Both the position numbers and the translations under genes were made by a program. Shown here in pieces: positions 55,835 to 64,000 of a DNA stretch of 64,000 nucleotides; the stretch's first letter is position 1, and the number at the start of each line of letters is the position of its first letter. Location: positions 140,015,432 through 140,079,431 of the forward strand of contig OX375872.1 of NCBI GenBank assembly GCA_947359465.1, read 5' to 3'. Origin of the DNA: Metellina segmentata (Eukaryota > Arthropoda > Arachnida > Araneae > Tetragnathidae). Under the pieces are notes generated by a model that did no database searches, was not told where the DNA came from, and saw nothing but the letters and a program-made list of their open reading frames with translations.

Positions 55835-57425
55835 AGTTTATAATAAAAATTTAACTTTATGGATATGAAATAAGAACTCCTACTTAATTAATAAAGCAGT
55901 TCTCCGCATTTTTATATCGAGAATGCAAAACAAACTTTTTCATCTAACTGGTGATAAAGAAACTCCAAAAAAGGCGAACTTTTAAATAAATAGATATTTC
56001 TCAACTCAAATGACGTGTTTAAAATTTTTAGCGTTTGGTTATACTGTGACAGTTTTAACTTTATTTATTACTTAAAAAAGATGGAAGTGTATTTAAAATT
56101 AAGTTACGTCTTAGGTAAATGGTTTGCAACGTTTCTTTTGGTAGGTATTTGGTATATAATATAATTGAGCATTTTTGTTTCGAATTGGCTATGCTTATGT
56201 GAATTTTGAGGTTAAAACTTAAATTAATGCTTTGTCCCGATTTAAAAAAATCTTTTGAGGAGTACGTATGCACTGGAAGGATTTTTTTTTTAATTCTGAC
56301 TTTAAAATAAATTTTTTTCCAACAAGTCATTGGCTTATGCTTAAAATAATTTCAGTGAGAAAAAATCAGATTACGTTTATTATAAATATGATCTAATTTA
56401 GATATAATCAGCTAATTAGCATGTTTTTTAACAGTGATACCTCAAATTTTAATTTAAGAAACACAATTCCCGCTCAAAATTATTCATGATATTATTCTTT
56501 AACTAAGTTTCTCGAGGGAACAGGTTTTTTTTTTAATTGTTTTCCCCAAAAAAGTCTAAAAAATCAAGATTTTTTCAAGAATTTTAAAATTAAAAAATCA
56601 ACAAAAAATTTGTTTTGTAACTTGAATTTAGAACATTCATTGTATTATATAGATTAAAATGACACAAAATAATTATTATACATAAATTCATTGTCGAGTT
56701 ATCACTGTTTGAACAAAACATCATTTTGCAAAAACACAGTTCTTCAGAAATTGAATTTAAAGTTTCGGAAACATGTTTGTACTGGTGACAGTACGTAATG
56801 ATAAACCCGTGTAACTAAAAGTATCCCGAATATTTACAAAATCTTGGTATTGTTCAAAAGCTCAGAAATTGGGCAATATTTTGAAGCAATATAAACAAAA
56901 CTGATATTCTGATCAATTTTCGTAATTTCTTCTATATACTTAAACCTTAATGTATTTTTTATGAAAGAAAACCACAAGAAAAGGAATTCCCTGTTACATT
57001 GCCTCTTCACTGTGTTTATTCAAACACTTAATAATTTCTTTCGTTCCATTTAAATTTTCTCAATGACATGCCCGTAATTATACCACGGTATATCAATCGA
57101 AAAAAATAGTTCAGATTAAATGAGCTCTATAGCCTTTCAAGGTTACTAACACACCCAGAAAAAACCTGGAATCAACTCGAAACGAATGTCAAACTGTCTA
57201 AATCCACGCGCCATTAAAGCAACCGCGTCAGCTGAGTATTTTTCCTCCATTGTGACAGAATGACAGTCGTGTGATCGGTGACTTACCAGCAGGAAGGTTC
57301 AACCACGTGGCAGAAAAAATAAAACTAACGATACAAACTGGATCGCATGCCAGTCTTGCTGTCTTCATTCTCTTCCCTCATCTGACTGGTGACGTTGAAA
57401 CAACGGTAGCTCTCCTAAATAATGA
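55835..57425. other. no recognised gene
   Basis: AT-rich to about 57100, then about 330 bp of more balanced composition with no repeat structure. No frame resembles a known protein. A host regulatory or untranslated segment cannot be excluded. Confidence 0.45.
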
Positions 57426-57740
57426 GTTGGAGATGACAGCGTAATTTCCGAGTTTACCTTAAGTGAGTGCAATTTTTCAAAAGCATCTCAGACCTCTTGC
57501 GGTTGTTTGACTGATGTTCTCTAGTCTGCTATTCACTTCATAAATCATCACTTTAGGAGAAGTTTTTGAGAAGACAGTTGATGGAATATAAATATTTTTC
57601 TGAACGTCGCATTTACGGGCATTCTAGGTAATTGGACGGAGGACTTTGTTTCACTTACCGAACTTCTTCCACTTCAAAAGTTTACCTAAAGTGAAAGCAA
57701 TTTTTCAATAAAGTCTGATATCTTTTTTATGGTTGCTTAA

Positions 57741-57912
57741 CCCACCAAGTGGTTTCGACGAGGTATCTCGTCTTCAAGATATTGCCGACTTTTTATGATG
57801 TCGAGATCCCAAGTCTTGGTTAGTTTTCTTCTAATGGCGAGATATCTCGTCCATCAAGATCTGGTCAGTTTTGCTAATGATGCGATACTCGTTGGGACTA
57901 CCACCAGGAGGG
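57741..57912. mobile_element. TTAA MITE copy 10, with empty-site support
   Basis: TTAA at 57737-57740 and 57913-57916; ends CCCACCAAGTGGTTTCGACG and ACTACCACCAGGAGGG. Joining the flanks gives GGTTGCTTAACTGGAGTT, matching array units such as GGTTGCTTAACC-free variants reading GTTGCTTGACTGATGTT. Thus one TTAA in the host became two. Internal blocks: tggcGAGATATCTCGTCC and catcaagatctggtcag. At 172 bp this is the best model of the basic element. Confidence 0.93.
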
Positions 57913-58161
57913 TTAACTGGAGTTATCCGTCTGGTGATAAATCATCACTTTGTTGGTTTTTGAGAAGATAGTTGATGGTACATGAATCTTTTTGTGAATG
58001 TCGCTAGGTGGTCATTCTACACTAGTGTCCAAAATTATCTGTACATGCATAAAATCACGGATTTCTCAGAAACTGAACCATAATTCTATGAATTTGTCTG
58101 GAATGAGACATAACATCATAACACATAAATACAAAGGGAAAAATTTAAGAACACTGCATAT

Positions 58162-59197
58162 GATATGATATGATTATAAAAGGAAGTGTTTGTCTGTTTT
58201 GTGCGCGCAAAGTACTGACTAATCTATAGCACAGTAATACGATTTGGCACACAGGTAGTCCAAATTTTTTGCAATATTTGGGTCGCGCCGAATTTTTTAA
58301 TTCAATTTAGAACATTTTTAAATGAATTTAATGAAAGTTAACTATTATTGTTTTCTTTGGAATGGCAACAGCATAAATTGATGGCAGATTCTAAATTTAT
58401 TTTTTCCGCTTCCGTTTCATTTTGCGGAGGAACGATTTAAGACGAAGAAAAAAAGAAATAAAGTTTTAACTATTGTTTTGTAGTTCTTTTTTTCTATCTC
58501 CTAGATCGTTAAAGATAATGTAAACATTTCAATGCTTTTGAAATCTTCGGGAAATTTCACATCAGATTGATACCTAAAAATATGATTTTCTTTAAATAAT
58601 AATTTTTAAATTGAATATATTTTATATTTTCGCGAGATTGTGACGTCACGCCAACCTTCGCGTTCGAGAAATTCATGTTCTGCGCTCATACAATTCCAGA
58701 CAAGCAAAGCAAAACAAATCAAAAAAAATTTTGACTGGCATTGTTTAGATCTTTTTTTTTTAATTGGAATCGAAAAATATAGATTAAAAATTTCAACGGA
58801 TTTGAAATCTGTGGGAAATTTTACACCTGATAGATTCCTTATATATTTGATTATCTTTTCATAAAAAATTTTTCAATAAAATATTTATATTTTCGCAAGG
58901 AGATTATGGCGTCACGCCGATTGGATCTCTTCGCAATTTGAATTTGGCCGCATTTCACAATGAGCGTTGCCACAACGCAGTGATGGCTGTTATCGTATAG
59001 GCTACGAATTCTCATTTGGTTTGCGAAGTAAACCAACACCACGGGCAACGCCATTATGGCTGTTATCCAATAGGCTACGAATTCCCATTTGATGTGCGAA
59101 TTCGTAGCAATCACCGGAAGTTAGCGAGCAGTGGTCACACCTGAGCCCACGAAAAGAACTGTCACGGGAAACGCCGTGCTGGCCACGCAGTGGCTAG
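58162..59197 (+). mobile_element. non-autonomous Helitron, copy 3 (longest)
   Basis: Starts around TATGATTATAAAAGGAAGTG (the 5' TC is not preserved, so the exact start is uncertain) and ends GGCCACGCAGTGGCTAG with a perfect GCCAC/GTGGC hairpin before CTAG, followed by T. It is longer than copies 1 and 2 because the 3' half repeats segments such as GATGGC/ATGGCTGTTATC with TAGGCTACGAATTC. It lies between the transposase gene and the left TIR of T4, and so is younger than T4. Confidence 0.82.
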
Positions 59198-59328
59198 TAT
59201 AGTATGATAACAAGCACTGTAGCCTGAAACCATAAAAATGGTAATAATATGTGACACGGTGAGTTCAGAAAAAAAAAAGATTAACTCAGAAAAAAATTTA
59301 AGGCCTATTAATTTAATATGGAATGTGA

Positions 59329-60376
59329 TTACCCCTGAATTGTACACTTATCACAGCATGATTTCATGCTGGCAATAATGTTGTTAGCCATAGTGTGGCG
59401 AATTAAGTTCAACTCCTCCAGCAATGCGGTCTTCAGGACATTTATATTTCTAGGAGACTGACGTCTATGTGCAACTGCTTTTACAATGTAGCCCCATAAG
59501 TTATCGGGTTCAGATCAGGAGATTTTGCTGACCACGGTTTTCGCTGAATGGCTTTATTTTCAAAGAATTTGTCCTCGAGGTTCGCTCGATACGGACGAGC
59601 ATTATCGTCCATAAATAAAAAATCAGATGCGTATGCACCTCTGAAAAGTCTTACATTACGTTCTAAGACCTCATCCCGATATCTCTGGCCGGTCACATAT
59701 CCTCTATTGAAAACATGAAGGGGCGTACGTTCATCGATCCTTATTCCACCCCACACCATCACACCTGCACTACCAAAACGGTCACATTTCACAGAGTTCG
59801 AAGGAAGATTTCTCGTTCCTGATTCCCTCCAGATGTAAAAACGCTTAGAATCAGATGTTAAACTAAACCGCGACTCATCAGTAAAGAGAACATGGTTCCA
59901 TTGATGTTGACTGTAGTTCTGGTGTTTGCACCATTTAAAGCGATCCCTCTTGTGTTGTGAAGACAGTGAAACACATACCAATGACCTTCTGGTATAAAGG
60001 CCTTTTTCATTAAGCCTTATGTATACAGTTTGCCGTGATACAACAGTTTCCGTGGCTGCTGCAAGCTCTGAACTTAACTGCCGAGCAGTAGACTTCCTCT
60101 TACGACGGGCAGTTAGTTATTGTCATATATCGATCTGGAGAAGCAGTTGTTATACGTTTACGACCTTTGCCAGACCTTCCTACAACAGTTCCAGAGTTCT
60201 GAAATTGTTTTCCATATCGCAGAGACTGCCTGTCTTGAAATATTCACACATCTCGCTGCTTCCATTATTGTCTGCCTTTCTTCTAAACGGCCGACAATGC
60301 GCCACTTCACAGATTCTTCCAAATGATACTTCAGAGCCTTAACAAACCATTTTGAGTCCTTACACACTGAAATCAA
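59329..60376 (-). pseudogene. Tc1 transposase of T4, catalytic Glu lost
   Basis: Minus strand. The N-terminal part at 60376 holds RIVGRLEERQTIMEAARCVN and ISRQAVSAIWK, a helix-turn-helix. The main frame (59481-59981) has HVLFTDESRFSLTSDSKR with the first Asp, RFGSAGVMVWGGIRIDERTP, and DFLFMDDNARPYRANLEDKF with the second. At SPDLNPI the frame breaks: four bases appear missing where GluHis would be encoded, so the third catalytic residue is lost; the next frame continues LWGYIVKAVAHRRQSPRNIN to a stop at 59329. Another frame change separates N-terminal and catalytic parts. Confidence 0.92.
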
Positions 60377-61589
60377 ACGCTGTATTGCAGAAATTCACTT
60401 TGCGCAAAGCGCTTGATTCAACGTCGGATGACGTAACGCCTTGATTTGCATATCAGAAGCCGTTTGAACACTTTTGATTGGATAATTCTAATTAGGCTTC
60501 TAATTCGCACATTCCCTGCAAAAATAGATTACATCGATTGGATATTTCAAGGAATATAATTATTTTTGGGTATGTAAAGATAATTTGGGACATGAGTGTA
60601 TGTACTTAGGTGGAGAATTTTTTGGAGGAACTGGTCTTGTTTATAAGTTTACATAAATTTAGTGCAATTTTCAACAGCGTCTCGGAGATCTTTTACGATT
60701 GTTTGACTGATGTTCACTAGTCTGGGGGTATTCACTTCATAAATTATCACTTAAGTAAAAGTTTTTGAGAAGACAGTTGATATAATATAAATATATATTT
60801 TGTGAATTTCGTTGTACATATATGGGCGTTCTAGGTAATTAGACAGAGAACTTTATCCTTCACGTTACAACTTCCACTTCATAAGTTTACTTATAGTGAA
60901 TGCAATTTTTCAAGAGCGTCATAATCTTTCTTAAAGTTGCTTGACTGATGTTCTTTCACCCAGTCTGTTAAATCAATCTTTTAGAGGTTTATAGAATATA
61001 ATTTATGGTACATAAGAATGTAGCTGTATGGTCGTTCTTGGTAATTAGACGGAGGACGTTTAGGAGCTGGTCCACACACCCATACCGAACTTTTACTTTA
61101 CAAGTTTATCCAATTTGAATGCAAGTTTTCAAGAGCGTCTGAGATCTTTCGTATGATTGTTTGACTGATGTTCACTAGTCTGGCATTCACTTGATATATC
61201 ATCAATTTAATAGAAGTTTTAGAGAAGATAATTAATGGAATATTAAAATATATTCGTTATATGTCTCTGTACGGCCACTTGATAATTAGACTGGACTTTT
61301 AGGAGGAGCTAGTCCACATACCCGAACTTCCACTTCAGAAATTTACCAAAGGAAGGCAATTTTTAAGTTTGACTATTGTTCATTCTCCAGTCTGATCAAT
61401 CATCACTAGAGGTTTTATGGAAGATAATTGATGGTACATAAATCTTTTGAATGTCGCTGTACACGGTCATTCTGTGTAAATAGGAGGAGCAAAGTATGCG
61501 TACCGAACTTCCACTTCAAAAGTAGTAGTTTTAGTCCCTCCAGCAATAGAAAAATCTACAATTATCCCATTTGAGAATTTCTGTCCATA

Positions 61590-61805
61590 TATTACCGGTA
61601 TTGAGAATATCGGTAATTTATCAGAACTGAGAATGTCGGCAATTTACAAGTATACAGACTGCCGGTAATTTACCGTTATTGAGAATGTCGGTAAATTACG
61701 GGTATTAAAATTGAGGTAATTTACTGGTATTGAGAATGTCGGTAATTTACCGGTATTGAGAATGTCGGTAATTTGTCTTTATGGAGAATGTCGGTAATTT
61801 TCATA
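61590..61805. repeat. ~27-bp tandem array
   Basis: TATTGAGAATGTCGGTAATT with taccgg repeats about seven times with small changes. Short and fairly uniform, next to the end of the 220-bp array but unrelated to it. Confidence 0.92.
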
Positions 61806-61809
61806 CCCA

Positions 61810-62160
61810 ACATTACAGCCACGACTTTCGCCATTCCATCATCCATTTCCAATTCTTAAAATATCTCATACCGCATAATTCAGTTGCATTCACCTTGAGA
61901 TTTTACGAACAACTTCTATTCAAAGGCAAGCTTTTAAAAACAACTCTAATAACAATTAAAACACAACTGAAACGATTTATCACAAAAGACGGTTGTCACC
62001 CTTATGCATTATGTAGTCAGGAAACTGGTTTCTAAGATCAATCAATGCAAAGGAAAAAGATAATTTGTTGTGATATTAACTAAAAGCTTCAAATCTTTAC
62101 TTTCGTCCTTCATTCGAAAGCCGGTTTCATTGTTTTGATTTTTACCACTCACTGAATACA
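61810..62160. other. no recognisable feature
   Basis: Unique-looking, an 84-codon plus frame enters it from the array; no similarity recognised. Confidence 0.45.
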
Positions 62161-62165
62161 ATTTT

Positions 62166-62258
62166 CGGCCGTATTCACAAGCGTTAATCTGCGAATCGGC
62201 AAATCCGCGGATCAGGGTTAAACTAGGGATTATCCGAAAGCCATATTCACAAATCACG
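62166..62258 (+). mobile_element. end fragment of the CGGCCGTATTCAC element family
   Basis: CGGCCGTATTCACAAGCG at 62166 and a direct repeat AGCCATATTCACAAATCACG at about 62239, with ccgcggatcagg between. The same direct arrangement occurs at the left end of 8568-9553 (ccgtattcacaagtcc, then ccgtattcgcaagtcc). It is therefore a solo left end, not a complete TIR element. Confidence 0.72.
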
Positions 62259-62260
62259 AT

Positions 62261-62502
62261 GGTAGGTAGGTATTGTAATTAACGTTGTACTGAGGCAACA
62301 CGACGGGCTATTGACAACGGTCTGGGATCAATCCCAAATGGAAAGATTCGAGGACAACACCACGTAATTTTGAACCACGGTCAGATAACGAGGTAACACT
62401 TGAGCTGGCACCCCACTCTCCAAACTTCCACACCAACGTGAGGACATTTGAGGCCTCAACAGATTTAACGTGCACCAACCCACTTTGTACGATCGTCTTT
62501 GG
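62261..62502 (-). mobile_element. SINE family 1, second-head type, truncated
   Basis: Minus strand: tail ggtaggtaggta, body with GCTCAGGTGTTACC reversed, and the start ACCAAAGACGATCGTACAAA near 62495, which matches the second head type. The first part of the head is lost. Confidence 0.82.
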
Positions 62503-62638
62503 TTTTCACATGTCACGAATTAAATGACCATCGATGAAGCTATAAGCTCGCTATGATTGGCTACTAGTCGGCTCGATCATGTGATATTGTTTACATTTCT
62601 TACAACGCCAGAATCTAAATATTACATTCTAGTCAATA

Positions 62639-62943
62639 GGGACTCTGTAGCCCTGTTGGTAGAGTAACGGATTAGCAACCGGAGGGTAGTGAGTTCGAAT
62701 CCAACCAAAGATCATCGTATACAAAAGGGGCTGGTGCATATTAAAACAGTTGAGGCCTCATACGTCTTCACGTTGGCATGATGTGGAAGTTCGGAGAATA
62801 GGGTGCCAGCTCAGGTGTGACCGTGGTTCAAAATTATATGGTGTTGTACTCGGATCTTTTCTTTCGGGTTTGATCCCGGAACGTCGCCAATTGCCCGTGG
62901 TGTTGTTCCAGAGCGGCGTTAATTAAAATACTTACCAACCTAC
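62639..62943 (+). mobile_element. SINE family 1 with second tRNA-type head, near full-length
   Basis: Head GGGACTCTGTAGCCCTGTTG with A-box-like TTGGTAGAGTAACGG and intact B box GAGTTCGAATCC, then AACCAAAGATCATCG, the family-1 body, and a TACTTACCAACCTAC tail. It is the best example of the second head and helps to read the copy at 52088. Confidence 0.87.
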
Positions 62944-63002
62944 TCATTCCATACTGGTAAAATTCGTCGTCGGCAGAATTGATTCCAAATTTTGATTTAA
63001 TT

Positions 63003-63147
63003 GGTAATTTTTTAATTACCGTCGTACTAGAGCAACACAACGTGCTATCGCCTTCATCAATCTCTTAAGGGAAAGATCTGAAGACACCACTTCGTAATTT
63101 TGAACCACGGTCAGATGACGAGCAACTCCTGAGCTGGCACCCCACTA
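63003..63147 (-). mobile_element. SINE family 1, 3' part
   Basis: Minus-strand copy from tail GGTAATTTTTTAATTACC through GTCGTACTAGAGCAACACAA to GAGCTGGCACCCCAC. Head absent. It ends about 50 bp before the Tc1 element at 63202. Confidence 0.82.
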
Positions 63148-63201
63148 AATTTGGATTTCAGTAAAATGCATACGGTATAGTTTTTCAACAAATTTTAATT
63201 A

Positions 63202-63763
63202 CACTACTCTATAATAATGGACCGGACGCCAGCGGATTTGCATAAAATCCGACTACTTGTTTGGGGGTGTTTTCCGTGGTGTGGCCTGGAACTTTTGCAT
63301 GTCGTTCCTGGTCTATTGAACGCTTACATGGACATTTGGGACAATCAGGTTCTTCCTACGCTCTGGCAAATTTATGGCATGAACGAATGTGACTACCATG
63401 ACGACAACGCTCCATGAATGTTGCAGCCTCTGTCAAGCAGTGGTATCAAGATATGGATGTAAAACGTCTTCCCTGGCCTGCTCAGAGTCCCGACCTAAAC
63501 CCCATAGAACATTTGTGGGACGAGTTAGAACGACGCTAACGGACCAGGGAACCACGTCCGACATCTGCAGCTGAGCTGGCGACATTCTTGCAGCAGAAAT
63601 GGACACAAATACCCATAGCTGTGTATCAAAACCTTGTTGAAAGTATACCCAGAAGGGTTGCTAGTGTAATTGCAGCACGTGGGGACTATCCCCCTATTAA
63701 GTTATATATTCTTTCCTTCACACCTTCACATCTTGATGTCCGGTCCATTATTGTAGGGTAGTG
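63202..63763 (+). mobile_element. Tc1-like element T5, internally deleted
   Basis: TIRs CACTACTCTATAATAATGGA and, at the right in reverse, CACTACCCTACAATAATGGA; 25 of 29 bases agree through ccggac. TA flanks at 63200-63201 and 63764-63765. At 562 bp it lacks more than half of a normal element: the left TIR is followed directly by the catalytic part of the transposase. Confidence 0.93.
63217..63761 (+). pseudogene. Tc1 transposase, C-terminal half only
   Basis: The first frame reads LLVWGCFPWCGLELLHVVPG and ends ECDYHDDNAP with the second catalytic Asp. A one-base shift follows, then VKQWYQDMDVKRLPWPAQSP and DLNPIEHLWDELERR with the catalytic Glu, a TAA stop, RTREPRPTSAAELATFLQQK and NLVESIPRRVASVIAARGDY. 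Asp-to-Glu spacing fits DD34E. The N-terminal helix-turn-helix domain and first Asp are deleted. The apparent ATG lies in the TIR and is not a true start. Confidence 0.92.
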
Positions 63764-63844
63764 TATGGCTTGGAAACAGAAAATAGTGTTATGTAAGGTA
63801 TTTAATTTCATATTGGATATTAGTGGAAATTTAAATTATGCAAA

Positions 63845-64000
63845 AAATAATTATTAATATTTTTTGTGTTTTGACAGATTGTAAATTTTAGTGCTGTGTG
63901 GTGTAACCTTTTGTCTTGGAGCCATATTTCACTTACAAATAAATAAGATACCTGTAAGAAGCATCTCTTGCTACCGTATCAGTTCCCTTTGAAAATAGTT
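63845..64000. repeat. unit of the 140-bp array, dispersed
   Basis: TTTTGACAGATTGTAAATTT, TAGTGCTGTGTGG, TAACCTTTTGTCTTGGAGCC and AAATAAATAAGATACC match the units at 48990-51800. It is about 12 kb away and runs off the window edge. Confidence 0.82.

Larger units (their letters stand above)
58020..60598 (-). mobile_element. Tc1-like element T4, carrying Helitron copy 3
   Basis: TIRs CACTAGTGTCCAAAATTATC and, at the right in reverse, CACTCATGTCCCAAATTATC; 22 of 26 bases agree. TA flanks at 58018-58019 and 60599-60600. The span is 2579 bp, of which about 1036 is the Helitron, leaving about 1540, normal for a Tc1 element. It is inserted in the 220-bp array. Confidence 0.93.
57430..61520. repeat. 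~220-bp tandem array hosting three nested elements
   Basis: The marker TTTTTGAGAAGACAGTTGAT stands at 57563, 57957, 60762, then in variants near 60990, 61218 and 61414. Uninterrupted steps are 227, 228 and 196 bp. Removing the MITE (176 with TTAA) from 57563-57957 leaves 218; removing Tc1 T4 (2581 with TA) from 57957-60762 leaves 224. Other unit blocks: TTCCACTTCAAAAGTTTACC, GACTGATGTTCTCTAGTCTG, CATTCTAGGTAATTGGACGG. Confidence 0.93.

Overview
The window reads as repeat-rich, AT-rich nuclear DNA of an invertebrate animal. It has no bacterial-style gene packing, no operons and no recognisable intact host gene. What can be named is mobile DNA: five Tc1/mariner-type elements, three non-autonomous Helitron-like elements, hAT-type elements, a TTAA-flanked piggyBac-like MITE family, an element with cggccgtattcac ends, and two SINE families. 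Host identity is a guess from style only (an arachnid-like arthropod is possible, unproven).

The second theme is local tandem duplication. Much of the non-transposon sequence is made of old, diverged tandem arrays, each with its own unit: about 180 bp at 13.5-14.8 kb, 40 bp at 15.7-16.5 kb, 25 bp at 17.8-20.5 kb, several hundred bp at 21.3-24.5 kb, 235 bp at 26.3-28.9 kb, 41 bp at 30.2-30.9 kb and inverted at 32.2-32.8 kb, 130-215 bp at 34.5-36.0 kb, 270 bp at 40.9-41.8 kb, 140 bp at 49.0-51.8 kb, 180 bp at 53.1-54.3 kb and 220 bp at 57.4-61.5 kb.

Layout. 0-9 kb: AT microsatellite, a dimeric SINE, four TTAA MITEs, a large inverted repeat and a 60-bp array. 8.5-13 kb: an element with conserved 18-bp inverted ends inside another repeat, SINEs, and a hAT element carrying a Helitron. 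13-24.5 kb: tandem arrays, SINEs and a second Helitron. 25-28.6 kb: a 503-bp hAT MITE with 8-bp target duplication and a Tc1-like element. 29-37.3 kb: MITEs, a SINE with a perfect 13-bp target duplication, inverted arrays. 37.3-43.4 kb: a small non-repeat island, a mariner-like element with clear TIRs, arrays, and a TIR element with long arms. 44.5-48.7 kb: a decayed hAT-like transposase between inverted copies of one repeat, then a 17-bp-arm hairpin. 49-52.9 kb: a Tc1 inside a larger TIR element inside an array. 53-61.5 kb: arrays with MITE, Tc1 and Helitron nested in one another. 61.5-64 kb: SINEs and an internally deleted Tc1 element.

All transposases seen carry frameshifts, deletions or stops, so no element here looks able to move itself. 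Because many insertions sit in tandem arrays, neighbouring units serve as empty sites and several insertion boundaries can be fixed from the sequence alone. I found no undescribed functional system; the most unusual items are the TTAA MITE family with its GACGAGATATCTCGTC palindromes and internal tandem growth, a SINE body joined to three different heads with one dimer moved as a unit, and a mariner-like transposase with an apparent DD35D spacing.
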